Source of the DNA: Candidatus Odinarchaeota archaeon
GTDB lineage: Archaea > Asgardarchaeota > Baldrarchaeia > Baldrarchaeales > DXJG01
NCBI GenBank assembly: GCA_021158895.1
Contig: JAGGSW010000166.1
Span: 1-10,456, forward strand
Direction: 5' to 3'
Length of the DNA: 10,456 nt
Shown here: positions 1-7,600 of the stretch, in pieces
How the letters are laid out: each line of letters begins with the position of its first letter
How positions within the stretch are numbered: the stretch's first letter is position 1
Notes under the pieces: model-generated
Seen by the model: only the letters and a program-made list of their open reading frames with translations
Databases searched by the model: none
Told to the model about the DNA's origin: nothing
Made by a program: the position numbers and the translations under genes

Positions 1-30
1 TTCTTCTACTTCAACTTTTTCGTTACTCAT
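1..30 (-). CDS. 5' end of an unidentified gene, running off the left edge
   Basis: An ATG at 28-30 opens a frame reading MSNEKVEVEE to the window edge with no stop. It overlaps the last 8 bases of the preceding 119-aa gene (stop TAA at 23-25). An AGGTG Shine-Dalgarno (bases 37-41 on the plus strand as CACCT) sits 6 bases upstream, inside the preceding gene. The spacing and overlap match the other junctions of this operon, which is the main reason to believe it. The acidic, hydrophilic N-terminus argues against a signal peptide. Ten residues are too few to assign a family. Confidence 0.6.
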   Translation of the reverse strand, partial: MSNEKVEVEE

Positions 31-382
31 GTTTTTCACCTGTAAAAATTCTTATAACTAGGGAAATTATGAAGGAGAAGAGGGAAAGCTTCAGTGTTGA
101 TTCTAAAATTAAGTTTTGAAGATTTAGATTCTGAATTATGAGGTAGAGCAGCGGTATGAGAATTAAATACCAAAAAGACTCTTTTTCTTCTTTGTTTAAG
201 CGATACCCTTCGTAGAGGAACCATGTAAAATTGTTTTCTTGTCTTTCTCTTGTTCTTTGCCAATTTTTCTTTGTTAGAAATTTGTATAACACATACAATA
301 CGAGCAATGGGACTGAAATAGCCAGAATAGGTCGAAAATTATTGATTGATTTAAGTAGCATCATTATGATTTGATCGAGCAT
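23..382 (-). CDS. small three-TM membrane protein, unknown function
   Basis: This 119-aa protein starts at ATG 380-382, with GGAGGC 7 bases upstream (CCTCC on the plus strand at 390-394), and ends with TAA at 23-25. Hydrophobic segments at about residues 17-36, 70-86 and 92-113 predict three membrane helices. Residues 37-69 form a strongly charged loop (KKNWQRTRERQ, then NKEEKE); its basic residues suggest that this loop faces the cytoplasm. There is no signal peptidase or pilin-type cleavage motif that I can see. It overlaps the 102-aa gene by 19 bases and the next gene by 8, so it is probably translated by coupling. I do not recognise a family. Small polytopic proteins are common in membrane transport complexes, and its place near the 31-aa and 385-aa membrane proteins is compatible with a shared complex; that is inference. 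Confidence 0.8.
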   Translation of the reverse strand: MLDQIIMMLLKSINNFRPILAISVPLLVLYVLYKFLTKKNWQRTRERQENNFTWFLYEGYRLNKEEKESFWYLILIPLLYLIIQNLNLQNLILESTLKLSLFSFIISLVIRIFTGEKHE

Positions 383-672
383 TTTAGGGCCTCCATTTCG
401 ATTTTTCCAGCTAAATTGGCAATTTTAAGAGGAGAACTAGAAAAAACAATAATTTTTAGTTCTTCACTTTCATTTTCGAAGATTACGATAGAATCGTTAG
501 AATAGAATTTGCTACCATATTGTGTAAATCTCATATCCAACAAAAGTCGACCTAAGCGTTCTAGTAAATTGTCTTCAGGCTTTTCTATTTTTATTGTCCA
601 GTTGTATTTTCTTCTTTCCTTTCTTTTTCGCTCCTCTTCCAAAACCTTTTTTGGATTTTTTATTTTTGCCAA
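364..672 (-). CDS. 102-aa charged hypothetical protein
   Basis: The open frame gives 102 aa from a TTG at 670-672, directly preceded in frame by TAA; the stop is TAA at 364-366. No Shine-Dalgarno is visible before the TTG. The TTG lies within the last codons of the 31-aa gene (13-base overlap), so termination-reinitiation could supply the start. Residues 1-23 are almost all charged (KKVLEEERKRKERRK), likely one amphipathic or basic helix. Residues 24-102 look like a small alpha/beta domain: a strand NWTIKIE, a helix LLERLGRLLLDM, strands FYSNDSIVIFE and ELKIIVFSS, then a helix. There is no membrane segment. The last residues, EMEA, are encoded by the stretch that also holds the Shine-Dalgarno of the next gene. 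I recognise no family; the N-terminal basic helix could bind nucleic acid or acidic lipid. The true start is the least certain point; the first downstream ATG is residue 47, which would remove half the protein. Confidence 0.65.
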   Translation of the reverse strand: MAKIKNPKKVLEEERKRKERRKYNWTIKIEKPEDNLLERLGRLLLDMRFTQYGSKFYSNDSIVIFENESEELKIIVFSSSPLKIANLAGKIEMEALKCSIKS

Positions 673-755
673 TTAAGCGATAATACAAGCCATTCAAATG
701 CCAAAATTGCAATTAGCACCGCTAGAATTTCAAAGAGTTGTGTTGAGTTTAGCAC
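660..755 (-). CDS. 31-aa single-TM microprotein between helicase and 102-aa gene
   Basis: This small gene starts at GTG 753-755 and stops at TAA 660-662. It fills the only apparent gap between the longer genes. A GGGGTGAG element (plus-strand 761-768) places GGTGA exactly 6 bases before the GTG. An in-frame TAA (756-758) directly precedes the GTG, so no longer start exists. The product begins MLNSTQLFEIL and has one continuous hydrophobic helix from about residue 8 to 27. The helix is interrupted only by Glu9 and by Glu21 next to Trp22, and the protein ends NWQK. It overlaps the helicase 3' end by 26 bases in the +1 frame and the 102-aa frame by 13 bases. Spacing, overlap and composition all match a real operon member. 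A chance hydrophobic ORF in AT-rich DNA is the alternative. It could be a small subunit or regulator of one of the neighbouring membrane proteins. Confidence 0.6.
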   Translation of the reverse strand: MLNSTQLFEILAVLIAILAFEWLVLSLNWQK

Positions 756-2904
756 TTATACTCACCCCTAACTTTCTAGTTAGATCTTTAGCCTTCTCAG
801 AAACGTCCTTGTACCCTTCTAGTTTAGCTATGGTTGCGATTGCGTGGAGAATCCAGCCTGAAAGGTCTAGGAGAGATTCAAAATCCCCGGATGAAATATT
901 AAATCTTTCAGGAACCTCCTCCAGACGTATCCTATTTTCATAAACTTCTAAAATTGCAACCTGAAACTGTGGAGGAACAGATCTGCCTTCTAAGGCGAGA
1001 ACTTTACCGAACATTTCACAGAAATCTTTCATATCATTTATTCCAATCTTCAGGCTTTCTCTAATAATTATGGCTGTTTTCGGCCTTAAATAGAGTTTTA
1101 CAACTATGTTTCCGAAATTTGTTGTTTCGTAAACATTTTTCTCTGCGGTTCTAATTTTTCTAACTAGTTTATTAGATAAAAGAAAGTCTAGGACATATTT
1201 TCTTTCTAAACTTTGTGAAATAACTCCTTTAAAGTCCGGCAGATAATTGTCGATGTAAAGAGCGAGTTTTGTGAGATGTCTACATAAGGAAGTTCTTAGA
1301 GATGAGAAAATTATGCAATTGCAGTGAGGCCCGTTAGGGGAAAAGGAACACATGTTGCTTCTAACTTTTGCTTCTAACCTGTCTGCATCGGACTTCAAAA
1401 TCTTGACTTCGCTGTCCTGGATTTTTAAAGCTGCCTCAAACTCTGCTGTTTTCGAGTTTGCTTTAACAATTTCATATATGCTTTCTCCAGGTATTAACAG
1501 GAGTTCTCTAATACTTTCCCTGCAGTTTTCTCCACGTTGAAAACACCAGAAGGATCCTCTAAAGAATTCAACTATTTCTTCTTCTGATACACCTGGATTC
1601 TCATATATGAAAACTAGTAAAGCTTCATCAAGCCCACTTTCTGCAAGTTTACTTGTAACTGGTTCAAATTTAGGTATGTATTTTCCATTTTCTGTGTTGA
1701 AAATTTTGCTTTGAAACAGTTTTTTCTCGTTTTCGTTGTGAACCAGTATAACGCTGTAACCTCTTTCACCGTAGGTTGGTCTTCCCGCCCTGCCAAGAAT
1801 TTGAAAAACTCTGTTTATGTTTATTTCGTTGATTTCCATGTCTTCGTAGTCTGTTTTAGCTACCAAGAGATCCCTAAGAATGACCAGATGAGCTGGAAAG
1901 TTTATTCCCGTTGACAATGTGGTTGTGCAAACTAAAACTTTGATCAAACCTTTTTTGAAGGCCTCTTCAACAAAACTACGTGTTAATGTACTTAACCCTG
2001 CATGATGAAAACCTGTGCCGTTCAAAGCAAGTTTTGCAACCTTGTTTGTTAACATTGTCTTCTCATATTTTAAACTGTTAGAAATCATGTGGTTCAGTTC
2101 GCTAATCTCGTTGACGCTGATAAAGGGCCTTGTAATATTGGAAAGTTTTTCTGCTAAGCTTTCAGCATCTCTTCTTCGGGAAACAAAAATCAATGTTTGA
2201 CAATTTTTCTTCAGAAATGTTGCTACAAGTTTTTTAATAGCTTCATTTTTATCCTCTGCAGTTAAAATGAAAGTGTTTAAAGGTACTGGTCTATTTTTTG
2301 ACGCTATGAGTTTACATTTTAACCATTGAGCTAATTGTTCAGGGTTTCCGATAGTTCCACTTAAAGCAAGCAATTGCAAATTTTCAAAGTTTCTTAAACG
2401 AATAGTTATGTTTTCTAGTCTTGGACCCCTTTGCTCCTCTCCCAAATTCTGTATTTCATCTATAACAACTATCCTAATGTCTTTTAGGAAAAGTGGGTTT
2501 AACCTAAGAAGAGAATCGAATCTTTCATAGGTTAAAACCATTATATCTACTTTTTCAAGGTCTTCAGCGTAAGCGTAAAAGTCTCCAGTCGATATGCCGA
2601 TCTTTATTCCTAAATTTTTATATCTTCTTTTAAAGTCTCCATATTTTTCGTAAGCAATAGCTTTTAGAGGAACCAAGAAAACTGCTTTACCCCTGTTTTT
2701 TAGAACTGTATTAACGCAGACAAGTTCACCGATCAATGTTTTTCCTGAAGCTGAAGGAGAAGCAAGTAGAAGACTCTCTCCTTTAAAAACACCTGCTTTA
2801 ATTGCAAGCCTTTGAATATCTGAAAACTGTCTTATTCCTTCTTTCTCCAAGATTTCTAACAGTTTTTCATCTAAACCTAATTCTTCAACCATTTCTAACT
2901 GCAA
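730..2904 (-). CDS. Hel308-like Ski2-family DNA helicase with SWIM zinc finger
   Basis: A 724-aa superfamily 2 helicase, expected to translocate 3'-5' on single-stranded DNA at stalled forks or recombination intermediates, by family knowledge. Visible motifs: a Q-like segment (IRQFSDIQRLAI, 24-35), Walker A SPSASGKT (49-56), motif II DEIQ (149-152, where the family usually has DEIH), motif III SGT (182-184), motif IV LIFVSRR (238-244), motif V TTTLSTGINFP (327-337), and motif VI QILGRAGRP (368-376). A winged-helix domain appears to begin near 436 (SEEEIVEFF) and resume near 568 (RKYVLDFLLSNKLV). Between them lies an insert of about 100 residues with a SWIM signature, CNC (528-530) and CRH (541-543), spaced by ten residues. 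A ratchet-like helical domain follows, with the typical SSGDFESLLDLSGWILHA (671-688). The usual C-terminal helix-hairpin-helix tail of Hel308 seems to be missing. The start is TTG with GAGGAGGAG upstream; an ATG four codons later has no such site. Confidence 0.92.
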   Translation of the reverse strand: MQLEMVEELGLDEKLLEILEKEGIRQFSDIQRLAIKAGVFKGESLLLASPSASGKTLIGELVCVNTVLKNRGKAVFLVPLKAIAYEKYGDFKRRYKNLGIKIGISTGDFYAYAEDLEKVDIMVLTYERFDSLLRLNPLFLKDIRIVVIDEIQNLGEEQRGPRLENITIRLRNFENLQLLALSGTIGNPEQLAQWLKCKLIASKNRPVPLNTFILTAEDKNEAIKKLVATFLKKNCQTLIFVSRRRDAESLAEKLSNITRPFISVNEISELNHMISNSLKYEKTMLTNKVAKLALNGTGFHHAGLSTLTRSFVEEAFKKGLIKVLVCTTTLSTGINFPAHLVILRDLLVAKTDYEDMEINEININRVFQILGRAGRPTYGERGYSVILVHNENEKKLFQSKIFNTENGKYIPKFEPVTSKLAESGLDEALLVFIYENPGVSEEEIVEFFRGSFWCFQRGENCRESIRELLLIPGESIYEIVKANSKTAEFEAALKIQDSEVKILKSDADRLEAKVRSNMCSFSPNGPHCNCIIFSSLRTSLCRHLTKLALYIDNYLPDFKGVISQSLERKYVLDFLLSNKLVRKIRTAEKNVYETTNFGNIVVKLYLRPKTAIIIRESLKIGINDMKDFCEMFGKVLALEGRSVPPQFQVAILEVYENRIRLEEVPERFNISSGDFESLLDLSGWILHAIATIAKLEGYKDVSEKAKDLTRKLGVSISAKLNTTL
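762..768 (-). promoter_or_regulatory. ribosome binding site of the 31-aa gene
   Basis: GGGGTGA on the minus strand contains GGTGA, part of the archaeal Shine-Dalgarno consensus GGAGGTGATC. It lies 6 bases before the GTG at 755, inside the helicase coding region. It is the main evidence that this short frame is translated. Confidence 0.55.
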
Positions 2905-4042
2905 TTCTCAACTCCTCCTCATCAATCCATGGAAAAAGCCTTAAAATGTCGATTAAACTATATTCCAACGAGTTTTCTGACGGTCTACGTAAAATTACAT
3001 CTCTAATGCTTACTTCAACTGTTTTTAACCCTAGAAACGATGCAATTAATTGTGTGCTTTCTTTTAAAGTAACCAAGTAAATCGTAACGTTCCATTTATC
3101 GTCTAGCATAGCAAAAATTTCCTTGTTTCCAATTAAGGGAAGCATTTGCAGGGGAATAAAAGATAAGTTTTTCCTGTTGCTCTCTGCAGGAGATAGTATT
3201 ATTGATAGATGGAAGTTTTGGGCGAAATTGTTAAAATTAGCTTTAAGAAGAGGGAAACCTTGCAATCTGACTGCGATATGGTTTTTATCCAGATTTTTGT
3301 TTGGCTTTTTAATTGTCCAGTTAAGTATGGGCGAAAATACTGTTTCTTCGATGCTAATTTCATCCAGTAAAACTTGGTTTTCAATGTTGAGAAGATTCAA
3401 GTAGTTTGAAAGATTTTCTGCCTGTATTTTAACTTTCTTAACAATTTCTTCGAAATTTTTGCCCATACACCAGGTTAAGATGAAAAGTTTTGTTTTGCTT
3501 TTATGTTTGTGAAATTCTATGCTAACGTTTATTTTTGATGTTTTAAGAACATTTAGAAGATGTGTTGCACTGTTTTTATTGAATTTTTCCAAGTTAAGTA
3601 TTTCAATTGCGCAAATAGCTTTAAGCAGATTTTTATTGTCTTTGAAGACTGCAGTTCCATTATAAATTGCAACGATCTCTGGAACACTATCTAAAATCTT
3701 TTTCGATCTTTTCTTGTTTTTTATGATTAGAAAAGATGCGGCTAAGAACGCTAAGATAAAAGGTGTTATTTTAAGGTCTGAGAGGAGAATAATGAAGGAT
3801 ATGTGAATGATTGAGATGTAAAATGTTGCATGCACAAGACTTTCTTTCTGTGTTAAGAACTTTAAGAGAAACATTAGAGACGCATAGAAAATTGAGAGAG
3901 GAATTAAATAATCGCAGATTCCTCTTAATATCAAATTTGTAACTTTAAGGAACGCTGCAATGCCATCTAATGTGGAAAGGATCAAAGCTATGAAGATAGC
4001 TCCGAATACTAGGGTTTTTATTAGTGAGTTTAATAAACCCAT
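2885..4042 (-). CDS. four-TM protein with C-terminal soluble domain, unknown function
   Basis: This 385-aa protein starts at ATG 4040-4042 with GGAGG 7 bases upstream and ends with TGA at 2885-2887. Hydrophobic segments at about 8-30, 43-63, 69-88 and 92-107 predict four membrane helices, followed by a basic stop-transfer sequence (KNKKRSKK, 108-115) that places the rest in the cytoplasm. Residues 118-385 form a mixed alpha/beta region with no catalytic motif I recognise. One stretch (AICAIEILNLEKF, then a helix HLLNVLKTS and strand INVSIEFHKH) loosely resembles the N-terminal domain of VirB4/HerA-type secretion ATPases, but no Walker motifs are present, so this is a weak impression only. It lies between the RadB-like gene (13-base overlap) and the helicase (20-base overlap). 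It may be the membrane anchor for these two soluble proteins; that is inference from context. Confidence 0.85.
   Translation of the reverse strand: MGLLNSLIKTLVFGAIFIALILSTLDGIAAFLKVTNLILRGICDYLIPLSIFYASLMFLLKFLTQKESLVHATFYISIIHISFIILLSDLKITPFILAFLAASFLIIKNKKRSKKILDSVPEIVAIYNGTAVFKDNKNLLKAICAIEILNLEKFNKNSATHLLNVLKTSKINVSIEFHKHKSKTKLFILTWCMGKNFEEIVKKVKIQAENLSNYLNLLNIENQVLLDEISIEETVFSPILNWTIKKPNKNLDKNHIAVRLQGFPLLKANFNNFAQNFHLSIILSPAESNRKNLSFIPLQMLPLIGNKEIFAMLDDKWNVTIYLVTLKESTQLIASFLGLKTVEVSIRDVILRRPSENSLEYSLIDILRLFPWIDEEELRIAVRNG
2912..2920 (-). promoter_or_regulatory. ribosome binding site fixing the TTG start of the helicase
   Basis: GAGGAGGAG on the minus strand lies 7 bases before the TTG at 2902-2904, within the 3' end of the 385-aa gene. 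The alternative ATG at 2890-2892 has no comparable element at the right distance, so TTG is preferred. Confidence 0.6.
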
Positions 4043-4698
4043 GGGGTTGCCTCCATTTCGAAGAAGACTTTTGCATTGAGTTTTATGTCAAAATACTTTT
4101 CTAGGGTTGCAACTCTAATCCTAGAGTCTAAACTTAGTCTTTCAAGTCTTAAAACAACTTTAACATAGGGTTTTAAAGCACTCCAAGCAACAGGTTTAAT
4201 ATTTCCGTTAAAGCCCTCCACCTGGCTAGTTAATACAATTGCAGCTTCACATAACGACCCTAAACTTATTAAGACTGGTATCTGTTTCTCTGCAAACTCG
4301 AAAAAGTAGAAATAGGCATTTTCTTCTCTACTCAGTCTATATAGAGTTGAAACAGTATCTAAAACAATAAGTTTTATGTCTTCTTCAACATATTCAGGCA
4401 AATATAGAAGAATGTGACTTAAACTTAGAAAATCTCTCGGTCTAACAACAATAATCTTATCGAAAATCTTACTGCACTTCGATGGATAGAGTTGCTCAAT
4501 AAGTTTGGGATCAAATTTTTTATCGGTGTCTATGTAAAGTGTACGATAACCTAAAAGAGCAAGTTTGCAGGCAGCATTAACCGATATAAACGTTTTACCC
4601 GACTCGGAGGGCCCATAAAGAAGGGTAGAGGAACCTACAGGGAACCCGCCCATCAAAATACTATCTAAGGGGTCTATACCTGTTCGAACGAACTTCAA
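4030..4698 (-). CDS. RadB-like RecA-superfamily ATPase
   Basis: From a TTG at 4696-4698 the product is 222 aa, the usual RadB size. It is a single RecA-fold domain without the N-terminal helix-hairpin-helix of RadA. Motifs: TGIDPLDSILMGGFPVGS at the start, Walker A GPSESGKT (29-36), a second-strand motif YIDTD (55-59), Walker B LIVLD (110-114) followed by TVSTLYRL as in RadB, LTSQV (156-160) at the place of the family's TNQV, and LRLERL plus RVATLEKY near the end. RadB proteins are recombination mediators or RadA partners with weak ATPase. The residue after IDT is Asp59, where RecA and RadA have the catalytic Glu. The start is chosen because GGAGGTG lies 6 bases before the TTG. An ATG at 4761 would extend it 21 residues but has no family support and a 101-base overlap with the previous gene. 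A KaiC/ArlH-type ATPase is the main alternative. Confidence 0.88.
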   Translation of the reverse strand: MKFVRTGIDPLDSILMGGFPVGSSTLLYGPSESGKTFISVNAACKLALLGYRTLYIDTDKKFDPKLIEQLYPSKCSKIFDKIIVVRPRDFLSLSHILLYLPEYVEEDIKLIVLDTVSTLYRLSREENAYFYFFEFAEKQIPVLISLGSLCEAAIVLTSQVEGFNGNIKPVAWSALKPYVKVVLRLERLSLDSRIRVATLEKYFDIKLNAKVFFEMEATPWVY

Positions 4699-7600
4699 AA
4701 CTTCCACCTCCTGCAATTTGAAATTTTTTCTTGTAGCGGACTGCTGTAAAAGAAGATGCAACAGCTAGAATTCCAAATAGAACAGTGAAGGGGATATTTT
4801 CTGGATAAGGAATATCTTTCAAGGAAAGCCTATTTACATTCTCATTGCTGGGTGAAGTTGATTCAGATTCTTTGTTGATTGAGAAGGTTGCTGTTGAGGC
4901 TTCGTAGATTGAAGATCCTTCAAAGGTAACTTTTATTTGGTATGTTCCTGTTTCTTTAGTTTCAAGTTGATATGTTGCGTTTCCTTTGCTACCTGTTGTT
5001 AAATATATGGTTTTTGTGGTATTGTTTGGGAAACGTATTTCTAGAACTATGATTTCTCCAATTATTGGGTTTCTATCTTCATCTACAAGTTTAATTAAGA
5101 TTGCTGTAATGTTTTCATTGATAATTTGTATTTCGATTGCTGTTTTAAGTTTAGAAACTGTTAAGGCTAGTCTGTAATTTGTGGGCATAAGGTAGTCATT
5201 GCCTTGATAATTTATTTCAAGAATATGTTTTCCGGAGGATGTTGGGGTCCAAGGAAATGTTGTAAAGCCATTTAGTGTTGTTAAATTCTCTTCAATTAAA
5301 ATTAGACCGTTTTCATCACGTATTTTAATAGTTAAGGTGTCATTTATTTTTGTGCCTTTAATTGTTTGAAGAGTTATGTTGAAGTCAATTTCTTTGAAAA
5401 CCTTCACATTTAAAGGACTGTATTCAACTATGACTTCGGTTTGTGCCCTGGCAACTTCGATTACTTTGCTAATGTTATATGAGTTCGTATAAGGGTGATA
5501 AACCTTTATGTTTACGGTGTAGTTTCCAGGAGTTAGTTTCGAAGTATCGAGAACAGTAGTGTAGTTTCCGTTGCCGATGTAAGTTACGTTTAGGGTTGAG
5601 TTTAATTCCAAGACTGTAATATTTATTGTGCATTGTTCAAATGGTACATTGCCGACTTCAACATGAATTGTAATATTGATTTTTTCTCCCACAAAAACCT
5701 TTGAGGCAGAGAAATAGTCGTCGACTTTTAGAAAACCGTAGACAGTTATTTTCCTAATTGTAGAGCAGCCAAGGTATCCTTTTTTGAAGGCTTTGATTTC
5801 AATTTCCTGTGGACCAAGTAAGCTTTCATTTACAGGTATTGTAACTTTAATTTGGTAATTTCCATTCTCATATGTACCGTTAAAAATGTAATTTAGTGTT
5901 TTAGCTTGAAATGTAGTGTTTTCCAGTTTTCTACCAAAATTGTCTGTTAAAACAGCTGAAATAGTGAGGTCTTCGCCTAGATACAGGTTTGTCTTGCTTA
6001 AAGTTAATGTTTTAAACTGAATTTCTAAGCTTTCCTCTAATAGGGGTAGAAGACCTAAATCTTTTAAGACGCTAAGCATCATCCAAGTATATTGCAACCT
6101 ATTTGTCACAAAATTTGAGTTTAAACGATCTACAAAAGTGAAGTTACCTCTAAGAGTTTTATATGCAAGTTCTAAAACCGCAGACTTATTTACCTGTTCG
6201 AAAACATGAAGTTCAGTGTTATTGTCAAAAAGAATTTTTAAAGCTTTAATTGCATAGTAAGTTCCAATTACATCTTCGTAATCAAGATTGGAGATTAAGT
6301 AGTGGGTGAGTGAGGAAATATTTAATGCGGAGAGGCTTTTTAAAGCTGAGAGAGCAGCGACAGCATAATATTCAGATGCGCTCCAAGCATCTATAGGCCA
6401 AGGTAAACGACCTAAAGATTCAGGAATAATTGACCCGTTTTCAACTTGTCTATTAACAATATAGCTTGTGACTGCTCGCTTATCTACAATCAACGATGTG
6501 GCTCCAAGTTTATCTAATGTTAATACCGCAAACACTGTTGTGTAAAAGTTTGGAGGCCAAACATTCTCAGGAATTATTGACAAAATTTTGAACAAACCGT
6601 AATAGGAGCTTTGCGGATCTGTTATTTCGCTAATTAAAATTTCGTTAACAAGCTCGTCATATGCTTTTACTTGTGTATTTAATTCTTGACATATTGCTGT
6701 TGCAAAGAATTCCATTCCTCTTCCATAGCTCCATAGTCCATATGTGGAGTGTATTTCGAGAGGCAGGGCTATGGTGAAACCTTCATATCTAGTTATGGGT
6801 ATTTCCCAGTAAGTGCTTAACGTGACGCTAAATGTGGCATTTAGAAATTCGATAAGCGAGGTTTTGTTAATTTTATTTATCATGTTAAGAATTGAAAGGA
6901 TTTTTATAGCGTTGTAGGTTTGCCAAAGTGATCCTTCCAAAAAGCTATTTGGATAAAAGCCTCCATCAGGACTCCAGCAACTCAACAAATATTTCTCCAA
7001 GGCTGTAGTGTTAATGCTAGATGTTTTTCTAAGGGTTTTTAACGCCATAACTGCAACGTAGGTTTCAGATATTTGTGGAAACTCGTCTCCAATTCCTCCT
7101 GAAAATCCTCCCACAGAAAGTTGTCTGTCTAAAAGCCATTCACCTGTTAAATCGTCAATTAAATCTTTTCTGCCCAGAATTTCCAAGGAGAGAACTGCGC
7201 ATCCTGTGCCAAGAGTTAGTTGATTTTCATCAAGGGATATAAGATCGTTGTAAAAAGAGCCGTCACTTCTCTTGCATTTTAAAATCCACTCTGTAACGGC
7301 TGTTAGGTTCACCGAGCTTAAAGATGATAATATTTGGAGTGATTTTAAAGCATAATAGGTGTAAATCATTTTTGAACGGGTTGAACTAGGTGTTTCCATG
7401 AATCCACCGTAATTTTTCGGGTCACTTACGTCTAGATTTTGACACTGGGACAAATATTCTATTGCAGCTGTCACATTTACCATGTTCAAAGCATTTAAGA
7501 CTTTTAGAGCTTCAAGAACAGCCCAAGTATTAATAATATTGGTTTCCGTGCCTTGAGGGTTGTCAGCAAAGCCACCACTCACATCTTGGCAAGCAGCCAG

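Noticed and set aside
36..263. Minus-strand 75-codon frame inside the 119-aa gene
   Set aside because: It is nested out of frame in a gene with a good ribosome site and clear membrane helices, and has no ribosome site of its own.
673..729. Promoter or terminator in the gap between the helicase and the 102-aa gene
   Set aside because: No archaeal TATA/BRE-like element or T-tract is seen, and the gap is coding for the 31-aa frame. The palindrome AATTGCAATT (705-714) is easily due to chance in AT-rich DNA.
698..943. Plus-strand frame of 81 codons at the helicase 3' end
   Set aside because: It lies opposite the conserved ratchet domain of the helicase, has no ribosome site, and its protein has no recognisable pattern.
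2802..3404. Plus-strand frames of 92 and 93 codons opposite the helicase and four-TM genes
   Set aside because: They are antisense to well-supported genes, lack Shine-Dalgarno sites and run opposite to a gapless minus-strand operon.
4696..4761. Upstream ATG start at 4761 for the RadB-like gene
   Set aside because: The extra 21 residues have no counterpart in RadB proteins, whereas GGAGGTG lies exactly 6 bases before the TTG at 4698.
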